A stretch of DNA of 64,000 bases from Voacanga thouarsii (Eukaryota; Streptophyta; Magnoliopsida; Gentianales; Apocynaceae), in contig JANUWF010001165.1 of the NCBI GenBank assembly GCA_026120185.1, forward strand, positions 1,674,001-1,738,000, written 5' to 3'. Shown here piece after piece: positions 42,241 through 54,888 of this stretch (the first letter of the stretch is position 1; every line of letters starts with the position of its first letter). The notes under the pieces are model-generated. The model did not search any database, was not told the DNA's origin, and was given only the letters and a program-made list of their open reading frames with translations. The position numbers were made by a program, and so were the translations under genes.

Positions 42241-45138
42241 CAAGGACTTTGATTTTTGTACTAACTCATGTCAGAGATAGACGACCCCAAGTAACTTGAT
42301 CAGTTCTGGGGATTGTCTTACTCCAAATAGGGCGATAGGACATTGAGATGTGTCATCCTGGCTAGCCGTTTTGAGCTTGGCAATTGCTGTGTCTGCAGGC
42401 GCTTCTTGATTTTGAGTCATTTGCTGGATGCCGGGCGGGGACACTTAGTGCGTTTGACTTCTTGCCACCTCAATGGTGATTGACATCAGGATTGGGACCC
42501 CTGGCTTATGGTGGCAAGTAAAAGATTCCTAAGTGCTAGGTGAGCTGTACATTTTTACACTCACCGTTCTGGCATGACACGGTGACGTGCTATAAGGCGC
42601 AGTTTCTAGCACTAGAAACCGTGTAGCCAAAGGCGAAGTTCCTTGAACTTTGCACGCGGGTCGCCCTTCTAGATGGAGAAGAACTTGCTTTTATTAAAAT
42701 TAGGGGCTATATATTTGGAAACCATGTTTTTTGTATGTATAAGACAAATTGAACCTAAATCCATCTATTACTTCTATTTCCCAGTTATAAAGTTATTTTT
42801 GGTGAAGAAATTGATAATTGATTTCATAAGAAAAATACTAGCACACACGGGACTCACTAAGTACACCACTCACACTTGTGTCTATCTTTTCTATTTTTTT
42901 TTTAGGAATTGAAGCTGAGGAATAAATAATAGTACTTCCAGGACTAGTCCTCTAGCACTAGCTAGTGAAACTTTTGGAGTGATCATTGTACATAGTTTAT
43001 GTAATGTTTTAGCTTATGTATTTTGGGAACTATGATGATGTACCTATCTTGACTTATATGTTATGTAATAAAAGAGCTTGTTTCATATATCTACTTAAGT
43101 TTCAACTTTTACTCGCTTACCTTAAGTTTTAAATCGTTATAAAGACCTCTTGTTTGAGAAATCATGCGGGGCAACATCCTACCAGAACCTGGCCCATTAC
43201 AACACAGGCATGGGGTGCTACACAAGCCTCATTCTTCTTCATTTGAAGACCTTCTTGCACAAACCTCCTTGAATTAAAGAATTCCTCTTTTGATTTGAGT
43301 GATTTTCTGTTATGATCTATGAATTTCCCCATTTTCTCTAGTATTTTACATCTATTTATAGGCTTAGGAAGTGCCTAAGCTCGTTGGTGTAGGGTTTTTG
43401 TCCGAGTAGAAGTAGGAAGATACTAAAATTCTACAGATTACCAAAAATTATGTGCAAAAATCAAGGCACCGCCTCCTCATCAGGGCACAGTCGGCGACAT
43501 CTTGGCTACTAGAGCTGGCGCCGATTGTGTTCTATTTCTTCAGTTGTTCGTTGATTTTTTTTTTTTTTTAGATTTCTTTGCACTGTTTTCTAGAGTACAA
43601 CCGGTGCCGGTTCTAGCATCACAGCCGGCGCTGGTTCGGTTCTGTTCTGGATGTTTCACTGATATTTTTTTTGTCACCTTAAAGTACGTGCCAACAGCAC
43701 GTGGCCGACACCGGTTCCTCTACCCTGTCCAGCTCCACCTCTACTCTATTTGTGATGTTATTATCTTATTTTACCCTTGAAATCTGAAATAATGCACAAA
43801 ATACCTTTCCATGGGTAAAATCTTAAATATGAAGGAATATGATTAGTTATTGAACAACATGTATCATAAAATAGCCTTAAATAACTAGGAAAAATATGAC
43901 TAATTTAGGCCTTATCACTCAGCTCTGAGGGAAGCAGCTAGTGATGGCCCTAGTTTGATTTTGTGGAGGCGAATTTTCTTTACAAAGCAACTTTTGGCAA
44001 TTGCAATCAGAATTCTTTTGGGAACTGAATCAATCACGAATTATGGCTCTTGTATACACTTTTTGGAAACTAAAACTCCTATAAATATAGGGGAATAATA
44101 TTGTACAAGAGAGCTTTTCAAATTTTCAATGTAATATCTGTAGAAAGCTCCTAGAGAATGCCAAGATTTAGAAGGATCAAGAAATTCTTGTAGAGTAAGA
44201 GGAGGTTGATCGAGAAGGTTCCAAGGAGGAGGAAAGGATCTTGCTTGTCTATGAGTGACTTTTTTCCCTTTTCTTTGTAATTTATTGATAATTTGAGTTT
44301 ATTATGTTTTAATTATCTTTAGAGGATATTTTTTTGGATTCATGATTTTGTATTGATTTTAGTTCTTTGATCAATTGATTGCTATTCTTGGTATTTGATT
44401 ATTTGAACATAATATCTTTTTAGATTAATTAGTTCTCTTCTAATTAACTTGCGAAACGATGTTAGGAGAGAAGGTGCCAATTAATTAATTCAATACTAAT
44501 TATTTCTTAACTTGCTTGCAAAAGAAGTTAAAGGTAAAGACTAAATAATCAAAGATTGGTTGATTATTACGAGAATATAGGGTCATTAACTAATTTCATA
44601 TTTATATCACCTAGAATATAGGGGTATACTTGAGGATTAAGTTTAATGCATCTTATTGGTAAATTAGTTGAGGCAAAATATATTCACTAATTTAACTAGA
44701 AGATAGTGATTCCATGGATTGCAAACAAAGTAGGTCTAAATTATTCCTTCATGATGCCAAGATGATAATTAATTGAGAAAATTAATAGTTAATAATTATT
44801 GTATATTTAAGGATTTCTATCTATTTAGATGTCTTTTTTCTTTGTTTTCACTCCTGGATTATCATTATGACTTTTTTTGCGTAACTTGATTTTCTCTATT
44901 ATATTAGGCTAGTGTTTTATTTACTTCTATTTCTTTGTTCAAGTGGCTAAACAATAAACATTTGGGTGAAGTAAGGTGAGAGCCTAAGTTCCTATGGAGT
45001 CAATACTTGCTATTCTCTATATTATATGATGGGTATACTTGCCTGCATGTGTGGTTTTAGTGATTAGCATTTTAATTAAATCTTGATTGATTTTGGACTT
45101 TGTTGGTAATATTTTCTACACTTAAAAAATACACATCA

Positions 45139-46866
45139 CATGCCATCTTCTTAGAGAATGAGTACATGCTCAAATGAGACAGTGTGAGTAAAATTAAACT
45201 TAGTGAAGTTTAAGAAAAATAAACAAACACAAATTAACCATCTGATCTCGCATATATTGAGAGAATAGATGAATCTTCGTCTACACAAGAACTTCGCAAG
45301 TCGAGTAGGATAGGTATGGCACCTAAGAGATATGGATTTCTCATAAGTGACCACAATAATGTATTACTCTTAGATAAAGATGAGCCTACTACTTACAAAG
45401 ATGTTCTGAATTATTCAGAATCTGACAAATGGCTTGAAGCCATGAAGTCAGAAAAGAATTCTATGTACAACAACCAAGCATGGACTTTGGTTGATCCACC
45501 CAAAAGAATCAAACATATTGGTGCAAGTGGGTTTTCAAGAAGAAAATCGACATGGATGGTAATGTAGTTACATATAAAGTACGACTAGTTGCTAAGGTTT
45601 ATTGTCAACAATATATTATTGACTATGACAAAACCTACTCACCAGTTGCGATATTGAAATCTATAAGAATACTCCTAGAACTTGCCACTCATTATGACTA
45701 TGAGGTCTGGCAAATGGACGTGAAAACAGCTTTCCTAAGCAGAAACCTGATTGAAGAAGTGTATATGACGCAACTTGAGGATTTCACATCCAATGATAGC
45801 ACAAGAGTGTACAGCCGCAAAGGTCCATTTGTGGACATAAGTAAGCTTCTAGCAGTTGGAACATCCGTTTTGATGCAACAATAAAAAAGTTTGGTTTCAT
45901 TCAAAACATGGATGAACCTTGTGTATAAAGAAGGTTAGAAGGAGCGCAGTCATTTTCTTGTTGCTTTATGTAGATAACATATTGCTAATAGGAAACAATG
46001 TACCTATCCTTCAATCAATAAAAGTTTAGTTGTCCAAGAAATTCTTTATGAAAGACCTCAGAGAAGTAACTTATATTCTTAGAATTAGGATCTATAGAGA
46101 TGGATCAAAAAGGTTACAAGGTCTTTCATAGTCTACATACATAGACAAGTGCTAAAAAAGTTTAGTATGGATCAATCTAAAAAGGAATTCTTACCCATGT
46201 CTCATGAGGTAAGCCTTTCAAAGTCGATGTCTCCAAAAACACAAGTTGAAAGGGATCACATGAGTAGGATTCCATATACCACAACAATTGGATCCATCAT
46301 ATATGCTATGATATGTACAAGGCCCGATGTATCCTGTGCTCTTAGTTTGATGAGCCAATACCAATTTGACCCTGGTGAGCATCATTGGGCGGCAGTGAAG
46401 AATATCCTTAAGTACTTGCAAAAGACTAAGTATGTATTCTTGGTATTTAGAAGAAGTGATTTGAAAACAAATAGGGATACTGATCCTAATTTGCAATCTG
46501 ATAAAGATAATTTCAAATCACAGTTAGGCTAAGTATTTATATTGTGTAGAGGGGCAATAAGTTGTAAATTTTCCAAACAAGATACTATTGCTGACTCAAT
46601 GACTGAAGCTGAGTACATAGCCATATCTGAAATAGAAAAAGAAGCAGTTTGGACCAAGAAGTTCGTGACGAAGCTTGAAGTGGTTCCTTGCCTTACTGAA
46701 CTAATATATCTATATTGCGACAACAATAGAGCTACTGCACAAGCAGTGAAGCTAAGGCCTCAACATCGATCTAAATATGTACTTAGACATTTTCATTTGA
46801 TGAGGGAAATAATAGTAAATAAGATGTAAAGATAGAGAGAGTTCCTACTAATGAGAACATAGTTGA
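45139..46866 (+). pseudogene. Y pol part 3: RT and RNase H
   Basis: Resumes after S with LEN/LKE-type linker wording, then RT: DVLNYSESDKWLEAMKSEKN and AWTLVDPPKRIKHIG (45316-45567), TYKVRLVAKVYCQQYIIDYD and YEVWQMDVKTAFLSRN (45552-45884), LLLYVDNILLIGNN (about 45960; catalytic YVDD changed to YVDN), SLSKSMSPKT, ICTRPDVSCALSLM, HHWAAVKNILKYLQKT (46149-46532), and RNase H TIADSMTEAEYIA, AVWTKKF, LYCDNNRATAQ (46542-46829). Several frameshifts and stops. It ends at GTTGA (46862-46866), the target of L4, just inside the phrase ENIVD. Confidence 0.88.
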
Positions 46867-47844
46867 TGTAACACCCTGCTTCTTAGGCCCAACAGGGCTG
46901 AGGATGTCGCCCCGTCCAAAGGACAAGGGGTCTTTATAACTAGGTCACACAATTAAAATAATAGAATAAAAATAATACTTAAAACTTAAAACTTATTACA
47001 ATCCAAGAATTTAAAAATAAATCCAGAATCAAATTATTCACTCTCAGCTCCCAAAGCACTACACAAAAATGAATAACAAAATCTCTTCCAAGGCAGACAA
47101 CACTAGCTACTCATCCCCACAGCAGGATTGACCTGAAATCATGGTAAAAAGGGTGATAAAATAAAAATCTCAGTAAGTCCATGTGTACTTTGAGTGTCCG
47201 GTGAAAACAGTTCGTGGATGCAAAGTGTAAGAATCTCATAAGGAAAATACTGGCAAGCAATAAATAATGTTCAAAAGGAAGAGTGGCGTTTTGGCTTTTC
47301 CAACCATACAAGTACAATAAAATCAACCACTCAAAAAGGGCGGCCATGGGTTACCACACGTTGGGCCCCATAACCAACCATACAACGGTCAAAATGCTAC
47401 ACTTTGTGCAGACTGACAAAGATTACTGGTAAGTAATAAATGATGTTCAAAAGCAAGAGTGGTGTTTTGGCTTTTCCAACCATACAGGTACAATATAATC
47501 AACCACTCAAAAAGGTGGTCATGGGTTACCACACGTTGGGCCCCATGTCCACATGGTCAATATGCCACACGTTGGGTATACTGCCGATCGATTGCTACAC
47601 TTTGTGCAAACTGACAAAAGGTAGGTGATCGGCCTACCGAGTAAGATTTTCCTCCTTCTCTACACCCAAACAAAACCGGTTGTCCACTCCGGCAACACAT
47701 AGTCCACATAACTAAAAACTACTAGCTCGAACTGGCATGACTAAGTAGTTCTGGCATTTCTCTAAGTTGAGTTCATCTTCTAGAGGTGGCCTCCTCAGAA
47801 AACTCACTCTTACTCTTCAAAACTAGTACTACTAGCCTACCCTT

Positions 47845-47858
47845 ATTGAGTACTCAAT
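47845..47858. promoter_or_regulatory. Conserved palindrome ATTGAGTACTCAAT (L4)
   Basis: Perfect 14-bp palindrome, 978 bp from the outer end of the LTR; identical to that in L1. Confidence 0.6.
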
Positions 47859-50800
47859 GTAGTTCATCCCATTTAGGAGAAAATCGATAACAAATAACTT
47901 TACTTGAAGATGGCAATCAAGGATTTCCAAAGTCTTTGTCGAAATCAGATTTCGAAACAGTTTAGTGTTTGAACAAAATTGCTTGTTGATTTTCAAATAG
48001 TTGGTTTGACAGAAACAAGAAAAAAAATAGTCCCTAATTGCTTTTACCAAATTAGTGTTCACAAACTTCGGGTTTAGCTTGCCATAATAACTTTTTTGCA
48101 ACAAACAAATTTTATGCAGGAGCTTACCTGATCCTTGCTCAAAATAAAGGTCTCCAACAGCTGACCTAAGCCCGACTGAGGTAAACAAAGCCATAATTAA
48201 ACTCAAGCCAAAATTCACTTTCACAAATAATTCTAGCTCAACTTATTGCAACCATGATCCTAGTGTCCTAAGCTTAAGGCCAGATAATAAATAAAAGAGT
48301 TTATAAACTAAGGTTAGTTTGATATTAAAATAATTAGGGTTTTGGAAATAGGTACTAACAAGTTAAAGGTTTAAATCTTGCTAAAAATAAATTAGAGTTT
48401 ATTTGATGAAGGGTCCTAGGTGATATTAGGTAAAATAATAATCTATTAATAATTATTGCTAGAAAATAATTGGTAACTAAAACTAGTTGTAAGTAAATTT
48501 TAATATGCTTTGATTGAAAGCTAATAAATAAATTTTAATAGTATTTATGAATATAAGACTTACAAAATTAATATTTTACCTATTATAAATATTCATATGA
48601 AAGGCTTTATTATTATTTTCTATATATTTTATTTTATATAAAATCTATATATTTTATTTCTTTAATAAAAGCCATTATTTATTTGACTAAAATATCACAA
48701 TTTTACATAAAATAGTTCAAATCCACCTTTCCTAGGGTTTTCAAAATTTATTAGAAGAAATTATAGCATTAATCATTTTATTGAAGAAATAAAATTAGCT
48801 TAGGGACAACTAGGTCATGATCATATTTCTATTGCCAACCACAATCATGAACATATACTCCACTCCAATTCATCAAATCATCTAAAACATGAAAAAATGC
48901 ATAGATCTAAATTTACCAAGACATGATCCAACCTCTACCAACATAAACATATCTATGGCTTTAACAAACATACATGAACAAAAACCATATTCACTAAAGG
49001 TAACATAATCTCTAACATGCTTGATCACATAAACCACTCACGACATGGAAAGCATGCAACAAAACCCTAAAAATGCCATACAATCAATCAACACAATCAA
49101 TTCATATATCAATCCCATCTCCATCATATACACACATTTATTCATGCTTCAATCTCAACTCATCGCAACAACACATGCTCAAATCCTAATCATAATCCAT
49201 CTACTTCTAATATTATCCTAGAGACATGAATCTAGAACTTAAAGAGAAGATGGAAGAAGCTTACTTGAATGATAACTACCTTAGAGAAGTTTCGAATGGA
49301 TCCTATTCTTAGGAGACTAGATCCGTCCAAGAGAGATGAAGAAAACATGACCATGGTGGAAGTTACCATTCGACCAAGAGAGAGAGAGAGAAAAGAGAAA
49401 AAAAGAGTCCATTAGTATGATTATATATACATATATTCATTAGAAGTTGAAGATGAGTGAAGATGAAGTTGATTGAACATGCTTACCTTGAAGATGTTCT
49501 TGAGCCTTCACAAAAATACTGGTTTTCGATCCAAAAAAGAGAGTTGGATTTCAAAGTTTGATGTTAAAAGATGTAGGAATGGCTTCACAGAAATGAGTAG
49601 GTACAATCTGGAATTTTTTTGAAGAAGATTGAAGTGGTTTTGGTGGCCTTAGGCGAGAGAATGTGAGAGGTGTTCTTGGCGTACTTGGTGTTCTTGGTTT
49701 GGAGAGAATAGAGAGAGTTTTGTTTAAAGCTGGCTGAAATTTTGAGGGAAGGAGTGGCTGAATTGTTTGAGGGAGTTTTGGCAATTGAATTTTTTGGTTT
49801 GAGAGGAAAAGGAAAGGCTGGTTGTTTGAAATCCTAAAATAATATTTTAGGGAATCAATTTAGGAAACAAAATATGGTAAGAAGATCTTCAATGGAGGAG
49901 AGCTTTTGGAAGCTCTAATGGCCGACTGGTTTGCTCAGAGTTTTTGCTGGATGAAAGCTGTTTGAAGAAGCTTAATAGTGGTCAAAAAGAGGAAGTACAA
50001 TGGTGAAGGAATGTCTGGTTGTTTAAGGGATGTTTTATGGAAGTTTACTAAACATATTTGCTGAAATTTTGGTCTTCAATCAATGGTTTGATTGGAGTAA
50101 TTGTTGAAGATATTTTAGGGGCAGCCATGACTAGTTTTTTGAGCAAAAAGTTGGGGAAGATGATGGAGCTCAATTCATGGCTACTCAAGAGAAGTTTGTA
50201 CAGAAAAATGGTGAAGTTTTGGTCAGGGCTGAAGATGGTGCAAGGCTGGAAAATTTCCTGTACAAAATTTCGCTAGCTATTGGAAATTTATGGGCAGCTT
50301 TTGCTGCCATTTTCCAGCCAACTTGCACAAGATTTGAAGGGGTATTCAGAGGTCTTTCAAGACTGATTTCCAGCCTTCTTTATGGAAGAAAACCATGGCT
50401 AAGATGCTGGTGAAAAACGGGAAGAAAATAGCTTGGTTCAAGCTCACCTAAGTTGTGAATTAGCCCAGAAAATTTTTTAGTTTGCACAGCATTTGTGCAG
50501 TCTGAATTTGGCCATAAAATTTCAAATTTCAAGCTGGTAAAGAGGGCTATTTTTCTGGTAGCATTTGGGAAGGAATGATGGCTGAAAATGTTGACACCTT
50601 GAATGCACAAGAAGCTGGAAAAATTCCAAATTACTTCATGAAGAAAATGAACATAGCTAGAGTGGGTTTTTGAAGGTTCAACCATGGAGTTTAATCTCTT
50701 GGGAACCGTCTCTAACTCCTACCCATTTTCGGTCCATAAGATGTCTTACACTTAGACATTTTTGAACCTTTAAAGCCACGGCACTTTACTGAAATTTCCT

Positions 50801-51039
50801 GGAATGAAATTAGCTAGAACAAATTGACCAACCTAATGAATTGAGAAGTAGGAAAAACTAAGGATCAAGAAGGGTATGAATTCCTTTGGAAATTTTTGTA
50901 TGGCACAAGAGTAGGATTAGGATACTCCTATCATGTCTCCCCTAGGACAACACCTCTACTCTTCTCTAAAGCACACAAGACCGAAAATATAGCCTTCCCA
51001 AACAAAAATAAAATTTAATCATGCTAAAGCTCCAATAAT

Positions 51040-51110
51040 GGAATTTAAATCTAAGATCTCAAGAATTAATTCCAAAGCTCTAACCACTAAACCACCACAA
51101 CTATTGTTCT
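51040..51110 (-). promoter_or_regulatory. tRNA-like relic in L4
   Basis: On the minus strand TGGTTTAGTGG (51084-51094) is an intact A box, followed at the L2 spacing by a decayed B box (GATTTAAATTCC instead of GGTTCGAATTCC). Flanking bases match L2 closely (GGAATTAATTCTTGAG). It shows that the tRNA-like segment predates the split of L2 and L4. Confidence 0.6.
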
Positions 51111-51352
51111 TATTTTCTCTCCTAAATATTTTTCCTATTTAATCCTCAAGCTATCTCCCTATTTTCACCTCAAGCAAAAATTACCATTTTATCCTTCTTA
51201 CTCAATAACCACAATTAAGCCTCCTAGGCTACAAATCACAAATCCAAAGCATATAAAATCATATAAAAATATATTTAAACATGCAATAAAATATGATATG
51301 CATCCTAACCCCCTTATTCTAAGGTTGGTTTCAACTGGGGTTTCACAGCTGA

Positions 51353-51451
51353 CCCACTTAGTAAGGCACTATCCTAGAAGAAACATGATAGACATGTTGA
51401 GTCATTCAGTATTAGATATACGAATGATTGGCTCTAGTGTAAGTAGGAGTT
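51353..51451 (+). pseudogene. Y pol tail and polypurine tract
   Basis: CCCACTTAGTAAGGCACTA corresponds to the PLTKAL coding tail of X, followed by the untranslated GTTGAGTCATTCAGTATTAG stretch and AAGTAGGAGTT (about 51441-51451), the polypurine tract before the 3' LTR. Confidence 0.8.
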
Positions 51452-54400
51452 TGTTAGTGTTATGCCCAAAAGAAAATCACATGTATTCTATATATTGTAT
51501 ATTTATTTAATAATATAAGGCTACTTTATCTTTCAGTGTGTTTTATTTATACTTTTGTGTGAAAATAACTGCTAGATAAAGTTCCAAGTGCAATATTGTA
51601 TTAAGAAAATTATGATAGAGATCATGTTATGAGGTTCCTACTACACTGTATAGTGTTCATACTTATATTATCCATAGTCATAGTATTAATGAGATAGGAC
51701 ATCATTAATGCATCAAGACTAGCACATGTTATACTTCCTGATTTGATCAGGCAGTGGTTCTCACATCAACGAGTATTGTGATACTCAAAGGTAATATATG
51801 GATGCTTGTTGCTAGAACAAGTACATTGGATGACCTAGCTATGAGATAATCACATTGATAACTATTTAGTACCAATGATAGAATCTCCTCATAGCAAATG
51901 TGCAAGTATCCTTAAACTTGAGATCTCTAAGATATTTTGTATGCTAAGCGTTGTGCTTTGATTCCAATCTTTAGAGTCCTGACAATATTGCCTATGGGAT
52001 GGATATTGGGTACAATGTGAAGTAAACAAAAGTAGTTATGAAGCTCAATAAATAATTAGCTATTTCTAATAGTAGGGGCGAATATCTTGTTAGTGTTGTG
52101 TCTTAGAGGCAATCACTTGTATATTACATATGACACATTTTATTTTAATAAAAGGCATTATTTATCTTACAATTTCTTTTGTTTACTTTAAGTAATATAA
52201 CTGTTCGATAAAGTCTATAGTACAATATTGTGTTAAGAAAATCATGATAGAGATCATGATATGAGATTCCTACTACACTAGATGGTGTTAGTACTTAAAT
52301 AGTCCCTAGTCATAGTACTAATGAGACAGGACATCATTAATGCGTTAAGACTAGCATGTGTTAGACTTCCTAATTTGATCAGGCGGTGGTTCTCATAACC
52401 GTGAGTATTGAGATACTCAAAGTTAACACATGGATGCTTGTTAATGGAACAAGTTCATTGGATAACCTATCTTTGAGATAATCACATGGATAACTATTTA
52501 GTGCCAGTGATATAATCTCAATATAGCAAACGTGAAAGTATCCTTAGACTTGAAATCTCCATGGTACTTTGTTTGTTGAGCTTTGTACTTTGATTCCATT
52601 CTCCGGAGCTCGATCGAGGGCCGCCTATGGGATGGATATTGGGTACATTGTGAGGTAAACGAATGTAGTTGAGAGGGTTAATAAAGGATTCACCACTCCT
52701 AATAGTAGGGTAAATATCTTACAGCCACTTGTAGGAATTACTACTCGAAAAGTCCTTGGCCAAGGCAATTATGTATTGAAAATAGTTCCAATTGATACAT
52801 ATCTATAGTAGTGGGTTCCTGGTACAAATACTATTGTATTCAGGCCATAGTTAATTCTGGAGGGAGTTAGCACTAATTCCGTACTCCAAACCGAATGTGA
52901 TATTATATGGTGAAAGGAGTTAATTGTACTAAGGTTTGTTATTGAAGGGTTTATGTTAAGCCACTTGACTTCCTGGACTCTTGGGTGGTCATGATGTGTT
53001 GTTAGATACCGTTCATGATCTGAGAATATGGGTTTATGAATGAATGAATTAATAAACCAATACTAATTAGAATTAATAGGATTAATTCTATTTAATTATG
53101 GTTTATTATTCTCAAAGACGTTTGGATTAATTCATGTTCACTACCAATTGACTGGGAAACCTAATAGGTCACACACAATAGAGAATTATACACTCAAGAT
53201 GTTATTTGATAACATAGTGGGGTTGATTGAGAGAAAGAGAAGTTGTAGTGGACAAATTATAATTAGTTATAATTTGTGGTCTAAGTTGTAATTGTGAGAA
53301 CTTGATATTTTCAATTACAATTAGGGAATTCTAATAGGATTAGAATTTTCAATTTTAGCAAGATTTTTTGTGTGATATAATGGATACACATGAAACCCTA
53401 GCTGAGGGTGATTGTCACGCCACACAACTAAGACACATAATCTCCTCTCTCTCTCTCTTTCTCTCTCATTTTGCTGAAAACGAAAACAGCCCTAGCCAAG
53501 TTAGTGTTTCTGCTAGCACAGAAAACTTCATGCTTGAGTATTTCTCTATGTGGATCACTGTTAGAGATAATCACACATTGTGATTATAGTGGTTAGACGT
53601 CCAACTCTCGTGGATTTTGCACAAGAGGATTGCTGGATCACGCCTCGACTTGAAGAAGATCAATTTTGTTCTTCGAACGATCAAACAAAGGTAAAAAGTT
53701 GTTACCTTTATTATCATTATGTCTTGTTTTCCACACATAGACGGGTTTTAGGAAGGTATCTCATTTTATTTTCCGTTGCGCTATATAGGATACATCCTGA
53801 GATACCCAACATATCTCACGACCACTTGTAAGAATCACTACTTAAGAAGTCCTTGACCAAGGTGACCGTGTATTGGAAATAATTCCAATTGATATACGTA
53901 TTGAGTAATGGATTTTGGGAATAAGTACTAAAATATTTGGGCCAAAATTAATTAATATTTTGGATGAAGTTATCACTAATTTCATACTCTAAACTGAAAG
54001 AGATAATGTATAGTGAAAGAAGTTTATTGCACTGTTGTTTGCTATTGAAAGGTTTAAGTTAAGCTACTTGATTTTTTGGACTTTGGGTGGTCACGATGTA
54101 CTTCTAGATGCCACTCCCGATCTACTTAATATGGATTTATTAACTAGAGAATTAATAAATTAATTCTATTAATGGTTAATTTTAATTATCATAGATTATT
54201 AATCCTAAAAATATTTGGATTAATTCATATTTCACTAACAATAGATTAGGAAATCTTATAGGTCACACACAATAGATGATTATGGATTTGAAATGTTATT
54301 TGATAACATAATTGGATTAATTGCGAGAAGAAGAAGTTTCTATGGCCAAATTATAAATAGTTATAATTTACCGGCCAAAACATAATTATGAGAACTTATA

Positions 54401-54888
54401 GGTCCTGATGATAATTTTGAAAACCTAAATTGTTTAGGATTCTGAAAATATGCACGAATGTTATATTAGATAACAAAAGCTATGATTTTCATGTTATTTT
54501 TAATCGTTTTCCCACAGAAATAGAAACACAGCCGTTTCTTATTCTTCTTTTTTTCCCTTAAAACCTAGCCACCTACTAGCTCTTGCTAGCACTAGAATTA
54601 GGTGGTCTAGTTCTTGAATCCTCATGTGAATTTCTGTTGGAGGCAGTTCTACTCTTGAATTGTAGTGGCTATGATCGGACAGTAACATATTCGTTTGTTC
54701 TAGTTTGAGGGGTTACTAGATCGCACCTTCAACATCCAGGAGAAAATTTTTGAAATCTTCACGTAGTAAAGGTAACACCATGACCATTGTTATATTCCTG
54801 TTTTAGTTCACAGACATGCGATCTTAGGATTGGAATTCAAGTTTTTTCGCTGCATTAATTTGATTATACATGACTTGAATTCCTAATA
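51452..54888 (+). repeat. Y 3' LTR, split by a type B solo LTR
   Basis: Left part 51452-52087 (starts TGTTAGTGTTATGCCC), right part 53817-54888 (ends GAATTCCTAATA, aligned with CCCATCA of X). Net about 1.7 kb. More diverged than the X LTRs. The 5' partner is not in the window. Confidence 0.82.
52088..53811 (+). mobile_element. Type B copia solo LTR (TSD TATCT)
   Basis: 1724 bp from TGTTAGTGTTGTGTCTTAGA to GAGATACCCAACA with perfect TSD TATCT (52083-52087 and 53812-53816). Reference copy for the truncated LTR at 256-1262, the inverted LTR 2992-8534 and the fragment at 3451. It contains a CT tract at 53442-53466. No internal region. Confidence 0.92.

Larger units (their letters stand above)
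39720..43222 (+). mobile_element. Long solo LTR L3 (L-family)
   Basis: 3503 bp, starts TGTAATACCCTAC and ends TGGGGTGCTACA. The empty site in the other G1 LTR proves the insertion. TSD is CAAG, or ACAAG if the final A is shared. It contains a TAA/TTA/TTG microsatellite block, four copies of a semi-palindromic minisatellite (41880-42075), the AAGTACTCAA variant of the family palindrome, and a CACACACGGGACTCACTAAG variant of the 3' block (about 42843). Closest to L5. No coding sequence. Confidence 0.88.
31807..43917 (-). mobile_element. Athila-like gypsy element G1 (minus, pol-less)
   Basis: Reads right to left: 5' LTR 38878-43917 (split by L3), PBS at about 38851-38871, gag 37400-38345, unassigned interior, polypurine tract at about 33310-33322, 3' LTR 31807-33307. 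TSD is GTCAG (31802-31806) versus CTCAG (43918-43922), one mismatch. Net about 8.6 kb. The gag and the tRNA-Asp-type PBS suggest Athila-like gypsy. No protease, RT or integrase is recognisable between gag and the 3' LTR, so it depended on another element for movement or lost pol. Confidence 0.85.
38878..43917 (-). repeat. G1 5' LTR, split by L3
   Basis: Left part 38878-39719, right part 43223-43917. Plus-strand ends TGATGCACATTTATTTGGG and TTAGGCCTTATCA. Collinear with the 3' LTR at 31807-33307. L3 entered at ACAAG within ATAGACAAGCC; the uninterrupted site is visible in the other LTR near 32642. Confidence 0.9.
31525..45138 (+). mobile_element. Gypsy solo LTR S, split by element G1
   Basis: Net about 1.5 kb: 31525-31806 and 43918-45138. 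Starts TAATGGGGGCTAATTTCACC (first TG mutated; G2 LTR starts TGATAGGGGC) and ends AAAATACACATCA, like the G2 LTR. Flanks TATGC (31520-31524) and CATGC (45139-45143) are a TSD with one mismatch. The Y pol reading continues across it. It carries GC-rich motif CCGACGCTGGCTCTGGAGC at about 31707. No coding sequence. Confidence 0.8.
46867..51347 (-). mobile_element. Long solo LTR L4 (minus; sister of L2)
   Basis: 4481 bp, plus-strand ends TGTAACACCCTGC and CTGGGGTTTCACA. TSD GTTGA (46862-46866) versus GCTGA (51348-51352), one mismatch. The Y reading continues (VDPLTK phrase) across it. Similar to L2 in reverse over most of its length: AAATCTCAGTAAGTCC at about 47166, a GA tract at 49378-49392, and a tRNA-like relic at 51040-51110. 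No coding sequence; short frames are incidental. Confidence 0.9.
1341..54888 (+). mobile_element. Outer copia retrotransposon Y (degenerate, interrupted)
   Basis: Outermost recognisable layer. Pol sequence at 1341-1902 resumes at 31007-31524, 45144-46866 and 51353-51451, then meets a polypurine tract and the 3' LTR (51452-54888, itself interrupted). The pieces align in order with the complete sister element X. Removing the four insertions leaves about 4.6 kb. The 5' LTR, leader, gag and protease are missing, replaced at the left by a truncated type B LTR. The LTR start TGTTAGTGTTATGCCC and the LTR length (about 1.7 kb net) point to the Angela/BARE-like copia lineage; this lineage call is inference from wording and length. 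Confidence 0.8.

Noticed and set aside
47440..47628. Tandem duplication of about 130 bp in L4 (repeated GGCTTTTCCAACCATAC and GGTTACCACACGTTGG near 47290-47360 and 47470-47540)
   Set aside because: Real, but an ordinary local duplication within an LTR; no function suggested.
50058..50413. Overlapping open frames in L4 with Trp-rich translations
   Set aside because: They lie within an LTR, have no similarity I recognise, and L2 has no conserved frame at the same place.
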